Shown here: one piece after another, positions 44,060-55,350 of the stretch
Layout of the letters: each line of letters opens with the position of its first letter
How positions within the stretch are numbered: the first letter of the stretch is position 1
NCBI GenBank assembly: GCA_031308135.1
Contig: JAHLJT010003656.1
Coordinates: 48,272,335 to 48,336,334 of the forward strand
Length of the DNA: 64,000 nucleotides
Origin: Acheta domesticus
Taxonomy: Eukaryota > Arthropoda > Insecta > Orthoptera > Gryllidae
Direction of reading: 5' to 3'
Program-made: the position numbers and the translations under genes
Notes under the pieces: generated by a model
What the model saw: only the letters and a program-made list of their open reading frames with translations
Databases searched by the model: none
Told to the model about the DNA's origin: nothing

Positions 44060-45875
44060 GTTTCAAGATCTTTACACGTACATGCATCTTGTTTTGGTCT
44101 ATAATAGCAAATACTTATTTTATCGTAATGACTGAGTTGTTTAATGTCATCACTGAAATTTTAATGTAAAGTATGTAATGTATGTACATTTCTTTTTTTA
44201 CAGATTACTAATCATTATTTGACGACGGGACGTTTGTAAATTTTTATTATTTTGAACTGACAGGTAAAATATATTGATAGACATGTTAGTTAATGATACT
44301 GATTTCACAATAATAATATTGATGAAACAGAGATGGGTTGTATGTTATTTTATTTTATTGTAAGCTGAATTGTTTGTAAGTTTGATTAATTATTATTAAT
44401 TGAATTTGGCCACAGACATTTCATCGACACAGTTTATATATAATAAACCTTCATTTGAAAACTTCACTCTCTCTCAATACACAGGAGGAGTCGAATTCTT
44501 TCATATGTCTCTATGACTCTGTCTTATGAAACTTTTCATAGAAGTAATGCAGTCTGGAGCGTCGTCTAAATAAAAAATATCATTCGAAAAACCATTAGTT
44601 GTTTCTAATTTTCTCCACGGAATAAGTAACTAACTCCATGTAACAAATAAATATTTAAAACATTATCACAAACCTTTCAACCCGAAATTTTCCTCCGTAT
44701 TTTTGCATCGCTTTAAATTCATATTCTTGATCTCTTTCTATCCACTTATAAATTGATGCCAATTTTTTGTTGAAATTGATATTTGTGTGTGAGGGTTTTC
44801 TTTAGCATTTTGCTGGCTGTTATCTTGTCTGTGCCAGTTTTGGATTTTTTCCCTCGGTGGTGTCAGATTTCTGCCATGAATGGCTTCATCAAGCGATAAA
44901 GAAACTATTTCTAAATTTCTGTACATGACGTAAGAAAGTGGAAGACGTTTTTGTATCAGAAGTGAGATTGAGAAAGCAAAGTCTAAGAATATTGCGTATG
45001 CGTATTCCAAATTCCATGTAGAATATGCATGCGCATTTATATCCACATTCATATCCATATTTTTACTGCCTAGCTTTCGTAAAAAACGCTATCATTAGGT
45101 GGCTGAACATGTCCCTTTACATAAAAAATTCAATGATGGCATTAAAGAAATGTCATTACGATAAGGTAAGTATTTGCTTTTAGAGTCCAAAAAAATGTAT
45201 TCATAAGTAAAGATCTTGGTAAATATAAAACATGTGTATATTCATGGAGAAGCAGTATATTCTGTGGTAATGTTTCTACAGCACTCCTGTGCGATGTAAT
45301 CGCACGAGTTCAGCTAGTAACGGAAAAATATGACATCTGTAACCTGCGTTTGAAGTCTTTTTCACAAGTTACTATGGAAGTGATAATATCATTACGTCAT
45401 GAACTGCATTTATGACACAACACAAAACTTAGGTATGGTGTTAAATGAGTTTGAAGTTTTCACTGTGTACTGAAATGTAAATTGTTGCTGTCTCTCGGCC
45501 CTCATTTGTTGGTGGAAAACGTACCGTAAGATAAGCCGCTGTTGCGAAAAGAAGACAGACCAATCTGCAATTCTAGAAAGTGCATTAACTCAAAATTCGT
45601 ATTTTTTGAGTTGAGCCACTATTGCAGTCCACGAGCGGTATGATTAAAAATGAATTTATGTAATATTGACTTTAACATTATGGTAGTAAATTTCGTTAAT
45701 CATTTATTTACGATGTCGCATTTAAGAAAATTAAGTCTTTAAGCAAATAAACATGTTTCAAGATATATAGATTATTTGTACAACTAAGGATCGTGATGTT
45801 CACTAAATTACTGAATTTTTACATTCCCGTATACATACGTATATACGGCGTACTGTACGCTGTACAGGGATAGTT
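44060..45875. other. No gene seen
   Basis: AT-rich; a 106-codon minus frame (44738-45058) has no recognised domain and sits in sequence without other coding signs. Confidence 0.4.
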
Positions 45876-45879
45876 ATGT

Positions 45880-46125
45880 AATGCTGCGGAAAATCGATTT
45901 CGAGATTTCAACGGAAATACATGTTTTGGGGTCACGTGATACCGAAAAAATGTTTTATTTCAAAACGTCCGTCCGTCTGACTCTCAGACTGTCCGTCCGT
46001 CGGTCCGTTCGTCTGTCCGTCCTTCCTTCTGACAGTCTGTGGACAGCACTAGCGTCTAAACTATACGGAGGATTTCCTCCAAAATAGATATTCCCGGTCG
46101 ATCTGGCTCCACTCGAGGCTCCGCT
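45880..46125 (+). repeat. Dispersed repeat family D, copy 2
   Basis: TTCAAAACGTCCGTCCGTCT, GTCC/GTCTG repeats to about 46040, CAGCACTAGCGTCTAAAC, AAAATAGATATTCCCGG. The order is the same as the complement of 37690-37895. Confidence 0.8.
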
Positions 46126-46385
46126 CGATTTGTAAGTACATCTGCTTTAATGTCATCTAAAGTTTCTTTTTTTATTTTGAGTATTCTGCTTGTTCGGCAT
46201 TACTGTGTATTATTACTGTATTCGGCATTACTGTGTATTACAATGGATAGATAAGAACTTTTAGAGTCCGTCACTCGTAGCATAACTGCCTTGTTTGGCT
46301 AATGAAATTGATGTATTTTGCATCTAGCAAATATAGTAATGAAATTTATTATTTATTTAAAATAATCTAAATCTTTCTGATTTAC

Positions 46386-46800
46386 TGAGGTTTAAATATG
46401 TCTCTAGGGAAACAAGATTTAATTCTATTTGGTGCATTATAAGATTGGCCTAAATTAAAAAGTGAAGAACAAGGAGCTTCAGGAAAAGTTTTAAAAAAAT
46501 TTAAATTTTGTTTGTCTAAATGTTTTCTAATTGGTTCGAATTTGAATTTTCTGTGTAATTATGCGTTGCTAATAAACCATGGAGCTTTGGTAATTTTTCT
46601 TAAAAATATTTTGTACTATTTGTAATATTGTTAAATGAGTGGATGCTACATTACACCAAACTAGACTAGCATATGAAATTGTAGGTTTTATAATAGATAA
46701 ATATATTAGTAATACACATTTTAAAGTTTCTGGAAAACTTAAACGTTTCTGTGAAAACGAACTCAAAATTTCGCATTTTCAGAAACGCTCAAACGCCTTT
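46386..46800 (-). pseudogene. Jockey-clade LINE, pol C-terminus
   Basis: The minus frame reads KRLSFPETLKCVLLIYLSI, IIKPTISYASLVWCNVA, and THLTILQIVQN, typical of the Jockey post-RT region (IRPxxTYxSxVW, then a QxxQN motif). After a frameshift near 46620 it continues PWFISNA (stop in place of the next codon), LHRKFKFEPIRKHLDK and CFPRDIFKPQ to a stop near 46391. It is separate from the three-copy LINE family by sequence. Confidence 0.8.
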
Positions 46801-46889
46801 TTATCATAAATGGCTCCACATTTTTCTTAAACATTTAGTACGGATAGTGCTAATTGCACTCTTTAATATGTCGTAAAGTTCATTTCGGG

Positions 46890-47335
46890 GTAATTTTTTT
46901 CTCTTTCAAAAATTAAACAAATGTAATTGTTTTGAAAGATCTCTTACACTGTTAATATGCACATTTCCAGCAATTTGTAAACATTATTGTATTTGTGAGT
47001 TAATATGATTCAAATGACTTCTAATGAAGTTTTTCGAAAACTCAAAAATTTTCTGTGAAAAAAAGCTTCAAATTTCGAGTTTACAGTAGCGCTCAAAAGC
47101 CATTTTCTTAAAAACGGCTGCAAATGTTTCAAAGAAAATTGCCATTTAGGACGAGGTTTTACTATTATTTAATATTCATGAAAGAATATTTCCGTTCTAC
47201 TAGTAGGAAACCGAAAAACTATGAAAATGTGAAAAAAATGTACTTTGGCCGGCGAAAGATGGCAGCTGACAAGAGTATGTGGCAAGTCCGAATAGCTATC
47301 CAAGACCAAAAGAAATAGAAAACTAACACTGGAAA
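46890..47335 (+). repeat. Dispersed repeat family E, copy 3
   Basis: Longest clear match to copies 1 and 2: TTCCAGCAATTTGTAAACA, CTTCAAATTTCGAGTTTACA, GACGAGGTTTTACTATTAT, TTCCGTTCTACTAGTAGGAA and GGCGAAAGATGGCAGCTG. An upstream block near 46740-46830 has similar phrases (GAACTCAAAATTTCGCATTT, CAGAAACGCTCAAACGCC), so the element may be internally repeated. Confidence 0.75.
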
Positions 47336-47654
47336 GTCTGTCGTTTCCACTGGAAAGTCCACCACCACTAGTTCATATTAATTAACATTTCTGCCATTTT
47401 TCATTTTTACTTTCTCGGCTTTCACGTACTCTGCGTAGTAAAGACAGAAAAACTCGTATTGTGGGTCAATGGTAAATAAAAAGTTAATAGATTTTATACC
47501 TATGTGCAACTCATTACTTCCCCTAACACTTTGTGTAATCAGAATTTATGTTGTATGAGTTCTTGATACCGAAATATCGATTCACAAAACTATCCTTTGT
47601 GGTCTGCGCTAGTGTCTAACCTGTTGAGGCAATTTTAATTGAGTGATTGTTAAT

Positions 47655-48200
47655 GATTCCGGGCGCGTCAACTGCTAAGGTCATTAGTTCCGTACGTATA
47701 GTGCATATATTTTCCTCGGGAGTAGACGGTGATCTTCCCCCACTAGATGCAGAGATCCGGCGCCAACCTACCGTCGGCTAGCGGGGTTTCCCCAAACCAA
47801 GTTTTTCTCACCGGCGGGGCACCGCCCCAGTTGGGACAACTTCTAAACTCTGCGGCCTGGTGGGACAACCGCTAAACTGAACGGTCTCGCGGCTTGTGTG
47901 GTAGTGTAGTGCATGTTAGTGTCAGTCTTGTAGGGGAGGGTGAGGATATGACAAGGAAGAGGAAGTAAAGATCGCGCGCGGTCTGTGGCCCGGTTTTAGG
48001 GAACTGCTCCGTCGCTCGCGTTTTGTTGATCGGAGAAACCACGGAAAACTGCCGATCAGAGCAGTCGGCCGCTAAAATTCTCCTTCTGGCAGCGACTGCA
48101 TTGGACCTAGCTGACTAGCTAGAGTCCAAAATCCTGCCACCGTCGGGACTAGAACCTCGGGCGTCCCGGTCTGAGGTACCGCAGTGACATTAGTGACATA
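47655..48200 (-). mobile_element. SINE family A, copy 4, near full length
   Basis: Block order matches copy 1 throughout: CCGGGCGCGTCAACTGCTAA (47666), GTCATTAGTTCCGTACGTAT, CGGCGGGGCACCGCCCCAG, GTGGTAGTGTAGTGCATGTT, GATCGCGCGCGGTC, GCCACCGTCGGGACTAGAAC. The B-box is damaged (GGTTCTAGTCC). A small internal duplication (GGGACAAC...CTAAACT at 47840-47880) is specific to this copy. No clear target duplication. Confidence 0.9.
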
Positions 48201-48589
48201 CACTGGGACATGGAAAGGAAAACGCACACGGGGGCCGCGTAGTGGCAAGCGATCACGCCGACCAAGAGCTAGCCGCGTGGCTAATATTATTATTAACAAA
48301 ATAATATTATAATATTATTATGAATAATAAATTATTATATTACATTATAAACCATTAGGTTTAGTAATTTATATATCATTTTATTAACTTTTATGTCGTT
48401 ATAAAACTTGAAGGTGAGGAGTCCAAATAGTTTTATTCATAATATAACTTCCTAAAAAATACTTGAACTTCGAGGAATTCAGAACAAAGAACAGAAATGA
48501 ATAACGAACATATTAATTACAGCGATACTAGTTTCCAGAAAATGACGATATTTGAAACACAGCGTTATTGCATTAGCGAACCATATAAA

Positions 48590-48905
48590 TTTCCGAATCC
48601 ATATTTCTACCGGATTTCCATCGCCTCGTTATGGCGTCTCGGCGCGCGTTATTTACAACGAAGGCGGCGGAAGGCGCGTGTAAGTGAGCAGGTGCGAATG
48701 GAGCGGCGCGCGGGAGCGCTTCCGCCCGCCGCCCGAGAGAGTTCGTCTTTGCTCGGGGGCCGCCGAGGCGTATAACCGTGATCGTAAATTGAAATTCATC
48801 GCCGACCTCTAAAACCCTGCGCCGGGAACGGGTATTAACTGCATAACGAGGTAATGAATTTTAAAGCCTTTGTAGCGATGTACAAGCAAACAAGGCGAGC
48901 GAGCG
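48590..48905. promoter_or_regulatory. CpG island with homeodomain-like motifs (candidate regulatory element)
   Basis: The CpG-rich core (48640-48775) is bordered by ACCATATAAATTTCC (48581; SRF-like), TCGTAAA (48782-48788; complement TTTACGA is an Abd-B-type site) and TAATGAATT (48852-48860). The flanks look non-repetitive and non-coding. A 92-codon frame (48497-48775) has no recognised domain. Regulatory function is inference. Confidence 0.3.
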
Positions 48906-49614
48906 GGGCCCCGAGGAGAAGGACAGGGAGACAACTAAAAACTGGCCCCATATTGGCTGTTTCGACGAAATTAAAAGTCTCTTTTTGTATCGGAAAGTGG
49001 GTTTACGTGTAAACGATGGAATTTTTGCAAGAACAAATTGCATGCTAAGGAAAACCTTTATTGGCAACGGTATCAACGTATGGAGAGCATTTTAGTCGTA
49101 TTATTGACAGCATTGTTTTATGCAGTAAAGACTATTGAATCACTTCAAATCAAGAAGATGATTGCTTGGAGAAATTTTCGGATGGGAAATACAAACATTA
49201 ACTGATGTTCATAATTATTTAAGTGTATAAACTTAATTAATGCATTACTGAATTTTTTTAATGTTAAAAACTTCTTTATTTTCATATTTTTTGAATTTTC
49301 ATAGCCTTGTATGCTTTCTCTTATTAACAAAAATGCCTCATTTAAATATATTACATAATACTTGTCTTCAAATATGAAAGTTCTATGTAATACTAGTATA
49401 TCTAAGCCAACTCCATCCTATTCAATATTTCCACATGACTGAAAAATATTATTTATTGCAAAACATTGTGTACTGATCAACAACATTCAAATTAAGCATG
49501 GATTCAGTATTTAAACCAGTGTTAGTACAAAAACACATTTTCTCGCATTATTTGTATCGGCCACCCAATATAATACTACATGAACGTGCAAAAGTGTTTC
49601 CAAACACTAACTTC

Positions 49615-49695
49615 TTTCTTCGCGCTAGATTCGAACTTTGCCTCTGAGACCTGTTACACCATTCATGTTACACTACACCACGAGCAATGCTGTCG
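49615..49695 (-). other. tRNA-like pol III sequence (tRNA pseudogene or SINE head)
   Basis: The minus strand reads GCTCGTGGTGTAGTGTAACA, an A-box-like segment. AAGTTCGAATCTA, a B-box lacking its leading GG, follows at about the normal distance. Neither a cloverleaf nor an anticodon arm is secure. It differs from SINE families A and B. Confidence 0.45.
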
Positions 49696-49739
49696 AACTT
49701 GACCCTCCTAATGCTTTAAAAAAGTTGAACATTTGAATT

Positions 49740-50290
49740 AGAAATTTTGAAATATTTAAAGATTTTCCTTCACATTATTTCAATATCTCGGAGAGCAAAA
49801 CATATTTCATTAAGGAAAAATTCATATCATCAACAATGTAGATTTGTAATATCAATTTTTTGCAATTTTTGAAAATGCAGAAAATTAACTAAAAACGAGA
49901 CCTGTGCAATTTTTAAAACCGTCCAATTCTCTTTCTCAGAAAAAAAGAGTGAAGAAAAAAACTTGAAATCTTTTTGGGAAGATTATTTTTTTAAATTGTC
50001 TATGTTCCGTAGAAAATTAGACAAAACTACTTACTTTTTAGAAAAAATATAGCCTATTTTAAAAAAGTCTTTGTCGATCAGATTTTATGAAGGAAAACAT
50101 ATCTATCTTCAATATTAAAGTTGTTGGAAAACGCCAAAAAATTTGAACTTTTGAAATTTTTGAAGATTCAGAAAGTTGAACGAGACGAAACATGCGCCAT
50201 TTTTAAGCATTTGTTTGCGTTACCTGAGGAAAAAGTTGAATAAAGAAATTAGGAGCAAATTATGAGAAGATTTTGAAAATGTGGTCTTCA
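49740..50290. repeat. AT-rich, weakly tandem repeat (two ~300 bp units)
   Basis: Phrases recur in order: AACATAT, then TTTTTGAAAATGCAGAAA against TTTTTGAAGATTCAGAAA, then GAGACCTGTGCAATTTTT against GAAACATGCGCCATTTTT. The offset is about 300 bp. A related TCTATCTTCAAT motif also appears near 20.10 and 22.87 kb. Confidence 0.5.
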
Positions 50291-50679
50291 TACTTTAAAA
50301 CGTTGTGTAGAGCTCTCCCATAAATAAAAATATTCAATTCAAATTCACAGAGCTTCACATTCGTCCAGATCGATCTGAGAATATCGATTAGAAATTCGTT
50401 TCATCGTTTAGACGGTAAGGTTGACCATAGGCAGACGTTTTGACGTGAATTGGATTTTAGGTATTAAGAACCTACAAAAAATGAATTCTAACATCACAAG
50501 GAAGTAAATTTCAACTTATAGGAACAAGATTTATCCACTTTTTTGATGCCAGGGTTCATAATACGACTTTTTCTTGTAAAAAGGGCTAATTTTTGTCGCA
50601 TATTTACAATACTTTCTCTTTAGTAGGTGAGTACGTAGAATGTGAAGATGTTAAAATTTTTTTGCTTACTGTTTGGGCG

Positions 50680-51150
50680 GGGCGCGTTCCACAATTCCTA
50701 ACTCCTGACGCCCAGGATCATCCTAGATGGCGAACGTAGCGCTTTCGTTTGCGCAGCCGATTCCCCCATTTTATGTGCAGTTGTCAGGAGATTTCGAAAT
50801 GTGCCATGTAACCATCTACGCGAAACACTTATTAACATCACTGACAATATTTCAATTATTTTTACGATGGCGAGTCAAAAAGTTCGCGGAATTGGCGCCT
50901 ACCGCTTTGCCAAACGAGCATCAGTCAAGTATTTCAATTGTTGAGGTTTAAGGCACATCCTGTGAAAGCGATGAGCTGCCCGGATACGTGTCTAGTTGTC
51001 AGTGAGGAGTCCGGCGCATGTAACTTTGAAACAGTTTTTGGGTCCGTCGCATTTTACGTTCTAATACATTTGGTGAATGAATATGCGTTGAACTTCACAA
51101 TATTGTACTATTCTTCCTTTTTCTATAAAATTAAAGTTTATAAAATATAA
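50680..51150. other. Moderately GC-rich DNA, two short frames, no gene recognised
   Basis: Adjacent + frames (50727-50951, 74 codons; 50938-51150, 70 codons) have ordinary amino-acid composition but match nothing I know. They could be remnants of a mobile-element protein. Confidence 0.3.
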
Positions 51151-51639
51151 TAATTGGAAAAATATATATGTATAAAAAATTAGGGCTGATAATAATAACG
51201 AATACACTGTATATCTTAAAATATAATCTTATTGTCCATGACGATAAAAACAAATTCAAGGTTCAACGAAATGAACATTTATTAACAATTAATAATTAAA
51301 ATTGACAACTAATCACACTACTATTTACAATATCTACCATCTTCTTGCCTTCTTGTGATAAATTAAAATTAAATATACGAAAAAATAATAAAATTCAATA
51401 TTATAGTAACCAAAACGAAACAAACAAATAAATTCACTGAACAAACAAAAACAAGAAACACACTAAAGACATACTCTGTTCCACCACTTCAAGTTTTCCG
51501 AAAACAAAACTCAAACAGTTCATATTAGCCTCTCTTCCTCCCTTTTATCACAATACCCGCTCGTAGTTCATATCACGCTTTCCGCCAATTTCGTATTGTC
51601 TCTCACCGTTTATAAATTCCAATGCTTTCAACTTCCTGA

Positions 51640-52036
51640 TATTACCCGCGCAACTTTTCTTGACCCATGACCTTGCTTCTCCCTTCCTTGAACAATAAAC
51701 AGTTGAAGGCAAAAGCTCGCAACGAGCACTGATGACAACATTTTACAGCTTCATTGGTACGTAATAAAATATATTTACTGTTGGAAACCGAGAATTCCTG
51801 GTCGTATTTTTCTAAACAAAATCTGAAGAAATGGCCATAGCAGATCCAGACCCATCACAGGAAGTCCTGAGCAATTATTACTCAAATTATTGAGAAAGTT
51901 GGGAAGGTATGACTTATATTTCAGAGATTGGCATTGCTTCATAAAATCTAGGGGGTGATGTAGTAAATGATACCCCCACTCTACCCGCATTTCTCAAAGC
52001 CATCGGTCAAGAAAAGTTGCGCGAGTAATACTTTTA
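51640..52036. mobile_element. ~395 bp element with 37 bp inverted ends (MITE-like)
   Basis: ATTACCCGCGCAACTTTTC (51644) and the complement of 51995-52034 (ATTACTCGCGCAACTTTTC), each continuing into TTGACC-ATG, pair over about 37 bp with few mismatches. TA lies at each outer edge. A 71-codon internal minus frame is not recognised as a transposase. This fits a small TA-inserting transposon. Confidence 0.7.
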
Positions 52037-52569
52037 ACTTACTTTAATGATATTAAAATCCAGATACCATACCTTTATATTGTCGTCTTTAAGTACCATT
52101 TCTCCATAAATATAGACAATATTGATATATTCCAACATAATCCACAATACTTTCAAAATACGCTCATTATCTTGATTGTTTTGTCCAATCAAACAACAAA
52201 GTTTCTTTCTACGTCTTCTCACGACAACGATCTAACCATTTTCGTTTCGTTGTTTATTCCTTTCGTCATGATATCCATAGCCCATGGCTTACTACCTAAT
52301 TTTTTCCTTCAGTTGGCTTTGCCATTTATCACGGATTCATTGCTATATTAATAAAAGTTTGGGAAGATTCTTACTAAAATAGTCTACATTAGGTGGGTTT
52401 AGAAAAAAGAAAGTGAAAACTTTTGGAAACCTCTGAATTCAATTTTGATAATTTTTTAGTTGACATGGTCTTTCTATGACCTCTTCGTTTGGGAGAGATG
52501 GGTATTTATCCTTTCCCTTGTTATTCTCTTCCCCGAATTTCTTCGTTTTTCGTTGGGTTTCTTCCTCTG

Positions 52570-53065
52570 TTCTTGTGACGTTTTAGTTACCCTTTTCCAG
52601 CGCCTCAGGTAGCCCGGACGCGAGATTCCTCGACCGGCAGATTCTATCCGAACACCCTCGCTTCGTCATCCCGAGAAGACTGGTGGCAGCGCGGCGTGGC
52701 GGGGAAGGGAGAGTTACAGAAAGAGAAAAAGCGCCCGTCCCCACCCCACCCCCACCCCCACCCTTCCCCGCCCGCGGCCGGCGAGCGCAGCCGATGCAAA
52801 TATTGACACAAGGCGGATGATTTATCGCTCTGGACGGAGGGAGACGGCGGAGTTTCTGCCAAAGTGAAACAAACAATCGAGTTTGAATCGATCGCTGCCA
52901 CCGATGCCGCGCCGCCGCCCACGCCGCCCTCCCCGCCGCCTCCGCCGCCGCCGCCGCGTCCGTCGCTGCATTCGTCCATCACCGGCGCGGGGTCTCGGGC
53001 CGACTGCGTTTTCTCACGCGCGTTGCACTGCGCCGTCTCAACCGATGTTGATGTCGCTGTTATTT
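52570..53065. promoter_or_regulatory. CpG island with POU octamer and Exd/Hox-type motif (candidate regulatory element)
   Basis: The CpG-rich block contains ATGCAAAT at 52794-52801 (POU octamer) and TGATTTAT at 52818-52825 (Exd/posterior-Hox composite). Then come ATCGAGTTTGAATCGATCG and a CCG-rich stretch (52905-52965). Frames on both strands (up to 148 codons) are proline/glycine/arginine-rich, with no domain. Regulatory use is inference. Confidence 0.35.
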
Positions 53066-54230
53066 TGTTTTTTCTTCGCACGCAATCCACAATCTTCCTA
53101 TCTGCTATTCAACTGTTCACGCAAGCTCTTTAATGTCGAGGTCTCTTTCATTCAATTTTTCAAATGTTTTTGCAACAATCTAGAAGATTACTCAATTGTA
53201 ACAACTAAAAAACATCGCTAGCGATATATTACTCGCAACATTTTTCAGCAAAAAATTAGTTATGTACTTCCATTTCCGTTTGCAGGGACCGATGCACAAG
53301 TCGTAATAATCTGATACTCGCGTGTTTTCTGGCAGGGAGAGGTGGGTTCTGGTGATGGAATTCGTCGTCAATTTTCCTAGACATTCATTCATAGTTGCTT
53401 TTCATACCACAAGCCGTCAGTGAACTGAGAATTTGTAACCCCTCGATTATCGGCCGCAACGGGTTTTCACCTCACGATATGGTTTTGCTCGTAAGATTGT
53501 TTAACTTTCGTATCACTGGCGCCAGCTGTGCATCAAATGGATAAAAGAAAGAGTTTTTGAGGGGTTGTTGGTGATGGATTTATTCACGTTCTAGAAATGG
53601 TAGGAGAGAGGGAAAATATAGGAATCCCGAGGAAACTTATCCGTGAACTCACTTTATAACTTAAAGTTCAATTAGGAATGAGAATGAGCAGCATTAATTC
53701 TTGATATTCACAGGATGAAATCTACTGTTCATATGGTTGCTTCAGATCATCTAACATTAGCATGCTAATGAAGATTAATTGTATATTGACCACGGATGTG
53801 TATTCACAAAAACTACCAGTTAATATTTATGTTGATTTAATTTGAAGAGATGTTGTCACACTACGATATATTTCAAAGTAATGTCATTCATCTTCTTATC
53901 GTATTGAGCCATTGTCGTTGTGTGTTCGTGCTAAAGGAACTGTCAGTGACATCAAATGCATTCATTAACGAAATTGTCTTTGCAAAATAAAACAATTTAT
54001 GGAGTAAATTCAATCTCCACATTGCAAGAGCATAATATCTTGATTGAATTGAAAGCAGTATTTTAACCAATTAAATACCTAATTAAATTGAAATCTATTA
54101 ACTGAATTTTCCAAAATTCAAGAAAAACAAATAGAATTTCAAAAAAATATACTTTTCATCTTGATACGGTCCAAACAAATACTATATAATACAAAAATAT
54201 ATAACATGCTAAAAATATATACCTTTTTTG
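53065..54230. other. No gene seen
   Basis: AT-rich; no supported feature before the foldback. Confidence 0.45.
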
Positions 54231-54814
54231 ATGCACGGGTCATTCCATATTAAATCAACACAGTCATTTTACATCACCATCTCAGATTCAAATGAAATTT
54301 GAGACATAGGTAGTATGAATAAAGAATAAGAAAACTACAAATTTTGAGTACAATATTTCCACCCGTTTCTGAAATACAGCCATGTAAGATTTTGCAAAAT
54401 TGGCTTCCCGAAAATTTTTAAATTGATGTAGAACCTCACCAAATTAAGATAGAGAGCTGGAACAGGTGTCATTTTGCAGCTTTCTTTATGGCCTTTTATA
54501 TGATATACACCTCAATAGGGGTTGCGTTCAAAAAGGTGTTCAAATTTGAATTTCAAATTTTGATTTTGAGTTTTTTCAAAATGCTCATCTTCAAAAAAAT
54601 TGAAAAAATTCTATAATAATCCTTGTATATATCCAAACAGATGGTGCAAGTTTAAAAATGGGACTGCAGTGAGTTTATATGGTAATCTTGCATTAAAATG
54701 CACAATATTTACTTTAGATTTTACTGATTTAAAGTGCATTTTATTTCAAATTATAAGCACTAATATATACAAATTATTTTTTTGTGTTTTTTGTTGGTGA
54801 GTGTGTTGTGTTTT

Positions 54815-54827
54815 ATTATTATTATTA

Positions 54828-54862
<35 letters not shown>

Positions 54863-54868
54863 TTTATT
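54815..54868. repeat. (ATT)n microsatellite in the left arm
   Basis: ATT repeats with one GTT interruption. The equivalent place in the right arm (55634-55660) holds AAC and then (AAG)n, not the expected (AAT)n. Confidence 0.95.
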
Positions 54869-55023
54869 AGACCGCGGAACTTCATGCAATTGCAACTGTT
54901 TTGACTATGCATATCGAAAGGAAATGTATATAACTTTATCTAAACCCAAAAATAAAACAAATCTACCCTATTTTAATTTTGCATGTGTGCAATTTTTTTA
55001 GTTTAAATTCGTATTTTAATGTA

Positions 55024-55350
55024 TGCGGTATATTTTAGTGCATGTATTCCAGATTTTTGTGGAGAAGAGGATCGAGATCAGATCTTTTGGGGTATTTCTC
55101 TTTCAACTTAGAAGTGGCTTTCTTCTGACAACGCGGCTAGGGAAATTGAACTTTCTTAGTACCCTTCGCACGGTTTCGGGATTTAGTTTCTTGCCAATTC
55201 CAATTTATAACTGTGGAGTAACTTTTGGTGCATTAATACGAGGGTCCTTCTTTATTATTTTCACAACAAGATTCTCTTCTGGATCAGAAAGTCTTCGGAC
55301 GTTCTCCTCCAGGTTGCAGTTCAATCGCCTATTCATTGATGGACCATGAG
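55024..55350 (-). pseudogene. Tc1-like transposase N-terminal (helix-turn-helix) fragment
   Basis: One minus frame across the foldback centre reads NRRLNCNLEENVRRLSDPEE, VVKIIKKDPRINAPKVTPQL, stop, KKLNPETVRRVLRKF and SRVVRRKPLLS, stop. It corresponds to the paired helix-turn-helix region of Tc1 transposases: K-x-P-R-x-(S/N/T)-A-x-x, then TVRR-L, then A-R-x-x-x-KP-L-S. About 95 codons survive with two stops (about 55217 and 55106); the DDE domain is absent. Relation to the Tc1 copies at 17.5 and 26 kb is not close. Confidence 0.75.

Noticed and set aside
20030..50140. Possible AT-rich repeat family linking 20.03-20.14, 22.81-22.92 and 50.05-50.14 kb (TCTAYCTTCAA motif)
   Set aside because: Only short phrases agree and the intervening sequence is too AT-rich to align by eye, so it is mentioned in entries but not claimed as a family.
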